64,000 nucleotides of DNA, taken from positions 62,001 through 126,000 of the forward strand of contig NZ_JBJKOP010000051.1 of assembly GCF_046707225.1 (NCBI RefSeq). The letters are read 5' to 3'. The notes below the pieces were generated by a model. The model was given only the letters and a program-made list of their open reading frames with translations, was not told the DNA's origin and did not search any database. Source of the DNA: Caproicibacter sp046707225 (lineage in GTDB: Bacteria > Bacillota > Clostridia > Oscillospirales > Acutalibacteraceae). Positions 8,731 through 15,827 of the stretch are shown in pieces; position 1 is the first letter of the stretch; each line of letters begins with the position of its first letter. Position numbers and translations under genes: made by a program.

Positions 8731-9828
8731 TTATCCCCTTTCCCCGCTTTGCTTCCCGCGGCTTTCTTCCACACGCGCGGTAAAGTCCCGAATCTGCCCG
8801 AGGCACAGGGCGAAAACATCCGGCCTTTCAAACCCACGGTACCATTCCATTGTCATCCCGAGCGATTCCTTCAGGGAAAGCTGCGGAAACCAGTCAAGGA
8901 GCGTGTTTGCCTTCGTACAGTCAAGGTTTAAAAACGAGGCTTCGTGGTCGGAATCAGGGTCGGATAAGTCTTCCCAGCTCCCGGCCCCCCACAGGTTGAT
9001 CACCGCGTCCACCACTTCCCCCACCGATGCGAGCGGCCCGCCGCGCGGTCCGAAATTCCAGGATTCCGCGGTCTTTTTCGGATCCGAAAGCAAACCCGCA
9101 GCCAGCAGTAAATAACCGTACAGCGGTTCCAGCACAAACTGCCACGGTCGAATCGCGTCCGGATTTCTCACTCCGACCGGTTCGCCTTTTCTCAGCGACC
9201 GGATACAATCCGGCAAAAGCCGATCCTCAGACCAGTCCCCTCCGCCGATCACATTGCCCGCCCGCGCCGTGGCAACGGGCATGGAGAAGGACCTCCGATA
9301 CGCGGAAGCCACAAGCTCCGCGCAGCCCTTGCTCGCGCTGTACGGGTCATATCCGCCCATCGCGTCGCTTTCCCGGTAGCCCCAGATCTGCTCCCGGTTT
9401 TCGTAGCATTTGTCGGAGGTGACAATCACACAGGAACGCACGCTCCCGGTCTTTCGAACGTTTTCCAGCAGATTGACGCAGCCCATGACGTTGGTCTCGA
9501 ACGTTTCGGCGGGAGCGCGGTAAGACTTTCGGACGATCGGCTGGGCGGCAAGATGAAACACAATCTCCGGCTGAAAGACATCAAAGATTTCGGCAAGACG
9601 TTTGCGGTCACAAACGTCTCCTCGCAGATCCGTCAGTTTATCCTTCAGCCCGCACAAGGCAAAATTCCCGTAATCGGACGCCGGCGGCAGCGCATAACCG
9701 ATTACCTTTGCCCCCAGAGCGTCGAGCCACATCGACAGCCAGGAGCCTTTGAACCCGGTGTGGCCGGTTACAAGAACCCTTTTGTTCCGAAACACTCCGC
9801 CGAACAAATCCTTCTGTGCTAACTCCAT
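8731..9828 (-). CDS. rfbG: CDP-glucose 4,6-dehydratase
   Basis: An extended short-chain dehydrogenase with the NAD-binding VLVTGHTGFKGSW near the N-terminus and the YDPYSASKG catalytic Tyr-Lys pair, plus GNVIGGGDWSEDRL and AIRPWQFVLEPLYGYL, which are typical of RfbG/DdhB. It converts CDP-glucose to CDP-4-keto-6-deoxyglucose, the substrate of RfbH. I take the ATG at 9828 (MELAQKDLFGG) as the start; it overlaps the end of rfbF by 10 bases and has GGAAAG upstream. An in-frame TTG at 9858 would add ten residues and is less likely. Length, about 365 residues, matches the family. Confidence 0.93.
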   Translation of the reverse strand: MELAQKDLFGGVFRNKRVLVTGHTGFKGSWLSMWLDALGAKVIGYALPPASDYGNFALCGLKDKLTDLRGDVCDRKRLAEIFDVFQPEIVFHLAAQPIVRKSYRAPAETFETNVMGCVNLLENVRKTGSVRSCVIVTSDKCYENREQIWGYRESDAMGGYDPYSASKGCAELVASAYRRSFSMPVATARAGNVIGGGDWSEDRLLPDCIRSLRKGEPVGVRNPDAIRPWQFVLEPLYGYLLLAAGLLSDPKKTAESWNFGPRGGPLASVGEVVDAVINLWGAGSWEDLSDPDSDHEASFLNLDCTKANTLLDWFPQLSLKESLGMTMEWYRGFERPDVFALCLGQIRDFTARVEESRGKQSGERG

Positions 9829-10589
9829 ACTTTCCAAGGCGCATCTCCCCTGTTCCAAAGAGCATTTACCCTTTCAACGTCCTTGTAAGTATCGATCGCG
9901 GTCCAAAATCCGTCATGGCGATAAACGGATATCTGGGAATCCGCGGCAAGGCGGTGCAGCGGTTCCTGTTCAAACGCGCAGTCTTCAGAAGGGATATACT
10001 CGAAGACCTCTTTTTTCAGAACCATAAATCCGCCGTTTATGATGTCCTTCAGCACGGGCTTTTCCCGGAAGGCCGTGACATTTCCTTCCCGCAGCTGCAT
10101 TACTCCGAACGGTGAGACAGGGTTCACCCCCGTCAGCGTGGCAATTTTGCCGGACCGCGTGTGACAGTCCTGCAGAGCGTGTAAATCCACGTCACTCAGC
10201 CCGTCGCCGTAGGTCAGCATAAACCGATCCGAATCAATGTATTCCCGGATCTTTTTGATTCTGCCGCCCGTCAGCGTCTCCGGACCTGTGTCGACAATTG
10301 TAACGTTCCAGTCCTCATCCCGGCTGGTCAGGTACCGGACCTCCCCGCTGTGCCCGGTTTGAATTGAAAAGTCGTTATTCAGCCACTGCATTTCCATAAA
10401 GTATCGTTTGATCATGTCGCCCCGGTAACCGACGCACAGGATAAAATCATGCAGTCCGTAAAAAGAGTAGTGCTTCATAATATGCCAGAGGATCGGCCTT
10501 CCACCGACCTGGACCAGAGGTTTGGGCCGGAATTCCGTTTCCTCCCTCATTCGCGTTCCTTTTCCTCCGCACAGGATTACCGTTTGCAT
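9819..10589 (-). CDS. rfbF: Glucose-1-phosphate cytidylyltransferase
   Basis: The 256-residue nucleotidyltransferase has the activated signature ILCGGKGTRMREET at the N-terminus, the conserved RPKPLVQVGGRPILWHIM, and the RfbF-specific VGYRGDMIKRYF and LTYGDGLSDVD segments. It makes CDP-glucose from CTP and glucose 1-phosphate, the first committed step of the CDP-deoxysugar pathway. It is the first gene of the six-gene operon; a sigma-K-like promoter at 10655-10683 would give a leader of roughly 58 bases. GGAGAG lies upstream of the ATG, somewhat distant (about 13 bases). Confidence 0.93.
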   Translation of the reverse strand: MQTVILCGGKGTRMREETEFRPKPLVQVGGRPILWHIMKHYSFYGLHDFILCVGYRGDMIKRYFMEMQWLNNDFSIQTGHSGEVRYLTSRDEDWNVTIVDTGPETLTGGRIKKIREYIDSDRFMLTYGDGLSDVDLHALQDCHTRSGKIATLTGVNPVSPFGVMQLREGNVTAFREKPVLKDIINGGFMVLKKEVFEYIPSEDCAFEQEPLHRLAADSQISVYRHDGFWTAIDTYKDVERVNALWNRGDAPWKVWS

Positions 10590-10654
10590 TGCATTTTCCG
10601 CTCTCCAATCGTCTCATCTATATGCGCCGTTTATGGCATAAATCCGGTCTGACT

Positions 10655-10683
10655 CAGTATATGCGGGATCTCTTTTTCAGGTT
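10655..10683 (-). promoter_or_regulatory. Sigma-K-like promoter of the CDP-sugar operon
   Basis: On the minus strand AAC (10681-10683), a 17-base spacer and CATATACTG (10655-10663) fit the mother-cell sigma-K pattern AC-16/17-CATANNNTA with one deviation (final G for A). The site is the mirror image of the plus-strand promoter at 10734-10762. Transcription would start near 10647. Confidence 0.6.
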
Positions 10684-10685
10684 CA

Positions 10686-10728
10686 GGACACGGTGCAAAA
10701 TTCTATGCATGAATTTTGCACCGTGTCC
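10686..10728. promoter_or_regulatory. Perfect 18-bp inverted repeat between divergent operons
   Basis: GGACACGGTGCAAAATTC (10686-10703) is followed by TATGCAT and then its exact complement (10711-10728). No T-run follows on either strand, so a terminator is unlikely. It sits midway between the two sigma-K-like promoters, covering the upstream side of both, and is a candidate operator for a dimeric or tetrameric regulator acting on both operons. Confidence 0.75.
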
Positions 10729-10733
10729 CTGGG

Positions 10734-10762
10734 AACGGCGTCTTGTTTGTACGCATATACTA
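10734..10762 (+). promoter_or_regulatory. Sigma-K-like promoter of the collagen operon
   Basis: AAC (10734-10736), 17 bases, then CATATACTA (10754-10762) match the sigma-K consensus AC-16/17-CATANNNTA fully. Transcription near 10770 gives a leader of about 60 bases to the ATG at 10830 and argues against the more upstream ATG at 10785. Confidence 0.65.
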
Positions 10763-10829
10763 GCAAAAGCCGCAGGAAGCATCCATGGATCATTACAGCG
10801 GCTGGAAATTTGATGTGCAGGTGAAATAT

Positions 10830-12095
10830 ATGAGCAATATAGCATTGCAAATCGAACGGTCGGCAAGCGGGTCGATCGCAGCCGGCAGCAATGTAATTTT
10901 TGATACAACCGTGTATCTTGCGGGGAATGTCACCTATAACAGCACGACCGGAGTCATCACCTTTTTAGAGGCCGGCCGATACTCACTAAGCTGGTGGGTA
11001 GCTACGCAGGCGACGCTTTCCAGCAACGGAACCGTTTTTGCCTTGTCCTCCTCGCAGGGGGATTTTTTGGAGGGAAATTCACCGTTAAGGGCGGATGAAG
11101 TTTCCGGAATTGGAATTATTGACGTGACTGTGGCGCCCGTAACGGTTTCACTGGTGAACGCCAGTACAACCGATGTGTTTTATGCAAACGTTGTCCCGCT
11201 GAAAGCAACCTTGGTTGTGATTGAGGACGATCTGGTTGGACCGACGGGAGGAACTACCGGGCCGACAGGGCCAACAGGACCGACGGGTGCAGCCGGGCCG
11301 ACCGGACCGACCGGAGACACCGGAGCAATAGGCCCAACGGGCGACACCGGACCGACAGGCCCAACCGGAGACACCGGACCGACAGGACCGACCGGAGACA
11401 CCGGAGCAATAGGCCCAACGGGCGACACCGGACCGACAGGCCCAACCGGAGACACCGGGCCGACCGGCCCAACCGGAGACACCGGGCCGACAGGACCGAC
11501 CGGAGACACCGGAGCAATAGGCCCAACGGGAGACACCGGGCCGACCGGCCCAACCGGAGACACCGGGCCGACAGGACCGACCGGAGACACCGGACCAACA
11601 GGCCCAACCGGCGATACCGGACCGACAGGACCGACCGGCGACACCGGGCCGACCGGACCGACCGGCGATACCGGCGCAACCGTCCAGTTACGTGGAATTC
11701 AGACTCAGCTTGACGACAGCCCCGGGGGCACCGTGACCGACGGTTCACCGGTTCTGTTCAGTACAATTTTAAGTGACCAAAGCCCCAATATCTCTTACAA
11801 TGCCGCAACCGGAGAATTCACCATTACCGGCGTAGGGATTTACTATGTCAGTTGGTGGGTCGCAGAAGACAGCGCCGGTGCTGCCACATCGGTCAACTTC
11901 AGCGTAACGCTGAACAGCGTTCCAGGGCCGGTTGCATACTCGCCATTAACAACGGGCCAGGTCAGTGGCAGCGCAATCGTCACGGTAGGCGCCACTCCCG
12001 CTACCGTCACTCTAACGAACCAATCGGGAGCTACCGTAACCTATTCCACTACAACTGTTCAGGCGGGCATAACCATCATTGAAGTAAGCCTTTAA
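10830..12095 (+). CDS. Collagen-like surface protein with jelly-roll-like domains at both ends (421 aa)
   Basis: The N-terminal ~135 residues (MSNIALQIERSASG through KATLVVIEDD) look like a C1q/TNF-type beta jelly roll (YNSTTGVITFLEAGRYSLSWWVATQ). Then 49 Gly-X-Y triplets (11238-11681), mostly GPT and GDT with one single-residue interruption, form a collagen-like rod rich in threonine. A second jelly-roll-like domain of about 130 residues (ISYNAATGEFTITGVGIYYVSWWVAE) closes the protein. There is no signal peptide, as in exosporium collagens of the BclA type, which are made in the mother cell. I chose ATG 10830 (AGGTGA upstream, same N-terminus as the next gene); ATG 10785 would add 15 residues unlike the paralog. 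Trimerisation and glycosylation of the threonines are inferred. Confidence 0.87.
   Translation: MSNIALQIERSASGSIAAGSNVIFDTTVYLAGNVTYNSTTGVITFLEAGRYSLSWWVATQATLSSNGTVFALSSSQGDFLEGNSPLRADEVSGIGIIDVTVAPVTVSLVNASTTDVFYANVVPLKATLVVIEDDLVGPTGGTTGPTGPTGPTGAAGPTGPTGDTGAIGPTGDTGPTGPTGDTGPTGPTGDTGAIGPTGDTGPTGPTGDTGPTGPTGDTGPTGPTGDTGAIGPTGDTGPTGPTGDTGPTGPTGDTGPTGPTGDTGPTGPTGDTGPTGPTGDTGATVQLRGIQTQLDDSPGGTVTDGSPVLFSTILSDQSPNISYNAATGEFTITGVGIYYVSWWVAEDSAGAATSVNFSVTLNSVPGPVAYSPLTTGQVSGSAIVTVGATPATVTLTNQSGATVTYSTTTVQAGITIIEVSL
11238..11681 (+). repeat. Collagen triplet repeat region (49 triplets)
   Basis: Tandem 9- and 18-base units encode GPT, GDT and a few GAI/GAA triplets. The near-identical units at DNA level make copy-number change by slippage likely. 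Confidence 0.9.
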
Positions 12096-12116
12096 TGAAC
12101 TCGGGAGGAAAGTAAT

Positions 12117-14642
12117 TTGAGCAATATTGCCCTACAAATAGAACGAACCGCCGTAGGCGGGAATATCGCTCCGGGCGGAAATGTCATTTTTGATAACGTT
12201 ATTTATTCATCAGGTAATATCCTTTATAATCCCGCGACCGGCGTCATTACAATCGGCGATGCCGGAAGATATGTTTTCAACTGGTGGCTCGCCACTCAAA
12301 CCTCATCCGGAGCATCCGGGATCGATTACGCGCTGGTTTCTTCGCAAGGCGACAATATTGAAGGCGTGCTGCCCATTCGAACCGGAGAGGCATACGGCAT
12401 AGGAATTATAGAAGTCACCACTCCGCCTGTTACCGTATCCCTGCAAAACGTAACTGCAGGCACCACGATTTTAACCTCGCAGTTTTCTCCCAACGCGTCC
12501 CTTACCGTCGTGGAAGACGACACGCTGGGCGAAACCGGACCAACCGGGCCGACAGGGCCTGCAGGCGGGCCAACCGGGCCAACCGGGCCGACCGGACCGT
12601 CCGGCGGACCCGTAGGGCCAACCGGACCGACAGGGCCAACCGGACCAACCGGAACAACGGGGCCCACAGGCCATAACGGAGCGCAGGGCCCTCAGGGAGC
12701 AATGGGATTTGTGGGACCGGCAGGACCGGCAGGACCGACTGGGCCGACCGGGCCGTCCGGCGGACCTATGGGGCCGACCGGAGCAACCGGACCAACCGGG
12801 CCGTCCGGGTCGACCGGACCAAGCGGAACAACCGGACCTACAGGAGCGACGGGATCTACCGGCGATACCGGACCAATCGGACCGGCGGGCGGACCAACGG
12901 GGCCAACCGGCCCAACCGGACCTGGCGGGCCCGCGGGCGGTCCTACGGGGCCAACCGGACCTACAGGACCGACCGGAACCGCAGGTTCTGCCGGAGCGAC
13001 CGGACCGACAGGACCGACCGGAACCGCGGGTTCTACCGGAGCGACCGGACCTACAGGACCGACCGGAACCGCAGGTTCTACCGGAGCGACCGGACCTACA
13101 GGACCGACTGGAACCGCAGGTTCTACCGGAGCGACCGGACCTACAGGACCGACCGGAACCGCAGGTTCTACCGGAGCGACCGGACCTACAGGACCGACTG
13201 GAACCGCAGGTTCTACCGGAGCAACCGGACCAACTGGCAGCACAGGGCCGACGGGGCCGACCGGAGACACCGGACCGACTGGCGACACCGGGCCAACCGG
13301 AGACACTGGACCGACCGGGGACACCGGACCAACCGGCGACACCGGACCAACTGGCGACACCGGGCCGACCGGAGATACCGGACCGACCGGCGACACCGGG
13401 CCAACGGGATCAACCGGCGATACGGGACCGACTGGTGACACCGGGCCGACTGGTGACACCGGGCCTACCGGAGATACCGGACCAACCGGCGACACCGGAC
13501 CAACTGGAGACACCGGGCCAACCGGAGACACCGGGCCGACCGGAGACACCGGACCGACCGGAGACACCGGGCCGACCGGAGACACCGGACCGACCGGAGA
13601 CACCGGACCGACCGGAGACACCGGGCCGACGGGAGACACCGGACCGACCGGAGACACCGGGCCGACCGGAGACACCGGGCCGACCGGAGACACCGGACCG
13701 ACCGGAGACACCGGGCCGACGGGAGACACCGGACCGACCGGAGACACCGGGCCGACGGGAGACACCGGACCGACTGGCGACACCGGACCAACTGGAGACA
13801 CCGGACCGACGGGATCAACCGGCGATACGGGACCGACTGGCGACACCGGACCAACCGGACCAACGGGTGACACCGGACCGACCGGAGACACAGGACCAAC
13901 TGGACCGACTGGCGATACCGGGCCTACTGGAGACACTGGGCCGACGGGTGATACCGGGCCAACCGGCGACACCGGACCAACCGGACCAACTGGCGACACC
14001 GGGCCAACCGGAGACACCGGACCGACCGGAGACACCGGACCAACGGGAGACACCGGGCCGACCGGCAATACCGGGCCGACCGGAGACACCGGACCGACCG
14101 GAGACACCGGACCGACCGGAGACACCGGGCCGACGGGAGACACCGGACCGACCGGAGACACCGGGCCGACGGGGCCAACCGGAGATACCGGACCAACGGG
14201 ACCGACTGGTGACACTGGGCCAACAGGGCCGACTGGTGACACCGGACCAGGCGTAACAACCTTCGGATATGTTTACAATTTAGGAACACAGGCCGTTGCC
14301 AGCGGCGCCGACGTCACATTCAGCAACAACGGTCCTCTCAGCGGAATTACCCATACCGCCGGCACGGCCGCTGTAACAGTGCCGTCCGCAGGCACGTATC
14401 AAATCGACTATTATATCAACATTACGGCGGGAACGGGAGCTTCCCTCTCCATTGCAGTGAACGGAACCACGGATGCATCAACGACCATCGATCTGCTGGT
14501 CGGGACCGGCGTGGTTTCCGGGACCGCAATGCTGACGCTGGCGGGCGGCGATGTTCTGACCCTTAGAAACAGTTCCGGCGCCACCGCGTTTACTCTGGGA
14601 ACCTCTGTCAGTTCACAATTTGACGTTATCTTTTTAAGCTAA
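12117..14642 (+). CDS. Long collagen-like surface protein (841 aa)
   Basis: Starts at TTG 12117 behind a strong GGGAGGAAAG, 21 bases after the first collagen gene, with an N-terminus (MSNIALQIERTAVGG) paralogous to it. Residues 1 to about 137 form a jelly-roll-like domain (YNPATGVITIGDAGRYVFNWW). The collagen-like rod spans about 574 residues (12528-14249): first a varied section with GPS, GPA, GGP interruptions, then repeated GTAGSTGATGPTGPT blocks, then a very uniform GDTGPT section. The last ~130 residues form another beta-rich domain (SGITHTAGTAAVTVPSAGTYQIDYYINI). No signal peptide or LPXTG anchor, which favours assembly on the spore surface from the mother cell. Threonine occupies most Y positions, the position glycosylated in BclA. 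Confidence 0.88.
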   Translation: MSNIALQIERTAVGGNIAPGGNVIFDNVIYSSGNILYNPATGVITIGDAGRYVFNWWLATQTSSGASGIDYALVSSQGDNIEGVLPIRTGEAYGIGIIEVTTPPVTVSLQNVTAGTTILTSQFSPNASLTVVEDDTLGETGPTGPTGPAGGPTGPTGPTGPSGGPVGPTGPTGPTGPTGTTGPTGHNGAQGPQGAMGFVGPAGPAGPTGPTGPSGGPMGPTGATGPTGPSGSTGPSGTTGPTGATGSTGDTGPIGPAGGPTGPTGPTGPGGPAGGPTGPTGPTGPTGTAGSAGATGPTGPTGTAGSTGATGPTGPTGTAGSTGATGPTGPTGTAGSTGATGPTGPTGTAGSTGATGPTGPTGTAGSTGATGPTGSTGPTGPTGDTGPTGDTGPTGDTGPTGDTGPTGDTGPTGDTGPTGDTGPTGDTGPTGSTGDTGPTGDTGPTGDTGPTGDTGPTGDTGPTGDTGPTGDTGPTGDTGPTGDTGPTGDTGPTGDTGPTGDTGPTGDTGPTGDTGPTGDTGPTGDTGPTGDTGPTGDTGPTGDTGPTGDTGPTGDTGPTGDTGPTGSTGDTGPTGDTGPTGPTGDTGPTGDTGPTGPTGDTGPTGDTGPTGDTGPTGDTGPTGPTGDTGPTGDTGPTGDTGPTGDTGPTGNTGPTGDTGPTGDTGPTGDTGPTGDTGPTGDTGPTGPTGDTGPTGPTGDTGPTGPTGDTGPGVTTFGYVYNLGTQAVASGADVTFSNNGPLSGITHTAGTAAVTVPSAGTYQIDYYINITAGTGASLSIAVNGTTDASTTIDLLVGTGVVSGTAMLTLAGGDVLTLRNSSGATAFTLGTSVSSQFDVIFLS
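12528..14249 (+). repeat. Collagen triplet repeat region (~190 triplets)
   Basis: Three sub-blocks are visible: mixed triplets (12528-12970), five to six copies of a 45-base GTAGS-ATGPTGPT unit (about 12976-13240) and a long run of 18-base GDTGPT units (about 13260-14249). The 18-base units differ mainly by synonymous A/G/C changes. Confidence 0.9.
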
Positions 14643-14669
14643 TCCTTTTCGGGGGCCGCCGCTGCGGCG

Positions 14670-15827
14670 GTGACCCTCGGCTTTATAAAAGAGGTGTTTT
14701 TTACGGGTAAGTATAAAATCTGCGTTTACGCAATCACCAAAAACGAAGAGCAGTTTGTCGACCGCTGGATGGACGCTGTCAGCGAGGCCGATCTTATTGT
14801 CGTCGCCGACACCGGTTCCACCGACCGCACGGTAGAAAAGCTCCGGGCGCGCGGTGCGCAGGTATACCGCGAGGAAATCAAGCCCTGGCGTTTCGATGCC
14901 GCAAGGAACGCGGCGATGGACCATATTCCGGAAGATGTTGACATCTGCGTGCCAAACGATCTGGATGAGGTTTTTGAAAAAGGCTGGCGAGAAAAGCTGG
15001 AGGCGGTCTGGCAGCCGGATCTTACACGCGTCAAGTATCTTTTCACCTACAGTTACAAGGAAGACGGGGCGCCGGATAAACAATACATGATGGAAAAGAT
15101 TCATTGCCGGAAGGGATTCCGCTGGATTCACCCGGTCCATGAACTTTTGTCCTACAGCGGTGGCAAGCCTGAAAAAAGCATATGGGTTCCCGGCCTCATT
15201 CTGAATCATTATCCGGACCTTTCCAAACCGAGAAGCCAGTACCTGCCTCTGCTGGAACTCTCCGCCAAAGAAAACCCTGAGGACGACCGGGTCATTTTCT
15301 GGCTTGGGCGCGAGTATATGTATTACAAAAGATACGATGAAAGCATCGTGACGCTGCGTCGCTACCTGGATATGCCAAGCGCCGCCTGGACGGAGGAACG
15401 CTGCGCCGCCATGCGTTTTATTTCGCAGTGTCTGGCCGAGCAGAAAAAGCCGGATGAAGCGAAAGAATGGCTCTACCGCGCAATCGGCGAATGCCCTTCC
15501 GTCAGGGAGCCTTATTATTACATGGCGAATCTTGCCTATCTGCAAGGCGACTGGTTCCTTCTGTTTGATATGTGCGAACAGGCGCTCACCATCAAAAACC
15601 GCTCGGGCAGCTATTTGATGGAACCACACTGCTGGGGCGCTTTCTTTTATGATTACGGCTCCATTGCGTGCTATCGCCTTGGCCTTTACCAGAAATCGCT
15701 GGAATACGTGCAGAAAGCCGCTGAGCTTTCGCCGGACGATCCGAGGATTCGGCGGAATCTCGACCTGATCCGTGCAATGGCTGATTCGGATGCCGGGAAG
15801 GAGTGTGCAGGCCATGAGGCAATATAA
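14670..15827 (+). CDS. Family 2 glycosyltransferase with TPR-like C-terminal half (copy 1)
   Basis: The core begins KYKICVYAITKNEEQFVDRW and continues with VVADTGSTDRT, PWRFDAARNAAMDHIPEDVD and DLDEVFEKGWREKLE, the GT-A family 2 pattern with a DLDE metal site. Residues beyond about 210 are helical repeats with tetratricopeptide character (ENPEDDRVIFWLGREYMYYKRYDE). It is the tandem paralog of the next gene and follows the collagen genes by 27 bases, so it probably glycosylates them. The start is unclear: GTG 14670 is listed, GTG 14694 lies within the Shine-Dalgarno itself, and alignment with the paralog (MRQYKIC) puts the start at an ACG (14703), six bases after GAGGTG. Confidence 0.87.
   Translation: MTLGFIKEVFFTGKYKICVYAITKNEEQFVDRWMDAVSEADLIVVADTGSTDRTVEKLRARGAQVYREEIKPWRFDAARNAAMDHIPEDVDICVPNDLDEVFEKGWREKLEAVWQPDLTRVKYLFTYSYKEDGAPDKQYMMEKIHCRKGFRWIHPVHELLSYSGGKPEKSIWVPGLILNHYPDLSKPRSQYLPLLELSAKENPEDDRVIFWLGREYMYYKRYDESIVTLRRYLDMPSAAWTEERCAAMRFISQCLAEQKKPDEAKEWLYRAIGECPSVREPYYYMANLAYLQGDWFLLFDMCEQALTIKNRSGSYLMEPHCWGAFFYDYGSIACYRLGLYQKSLEYVQKAAELSPDDPRIRRNLDLIRAMADSDAGKECAGHEAI

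Noticed and set aside
10686..10728. The palindrome as a transcription terminator
   Set aside because: No T-run follows on either strand and it lies between divergent promoters, where no transcript needs ending; an operator is the better explanation.
10785..10829. Upstream ATG as the start of the first collagen gene
   Set aside because: It would be about 15 bases from the predicted transcription start and adds residues not found in the paralog; ATG 10830 has a better ribosome binding site.
12692..14242. A 516-residue minus-strand open frame rich in Val-Gly-Pro-Ser-Pro, and several similar frames over both collagen genes
   Set aside because: They are reverse-strand and shifted-frame translations of the Gly-X-Y repeats, which lack stops in all frames because of the repeat composition. 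They have no separate ribosome binding sites or domains.
13260..14249. Regular 18-base repeat that could be mistaken for a CRISPR or satellite array
   Set aside because: There are no unique spacers, the units are in frame and code for collagen triplets, and no cas genes are present.
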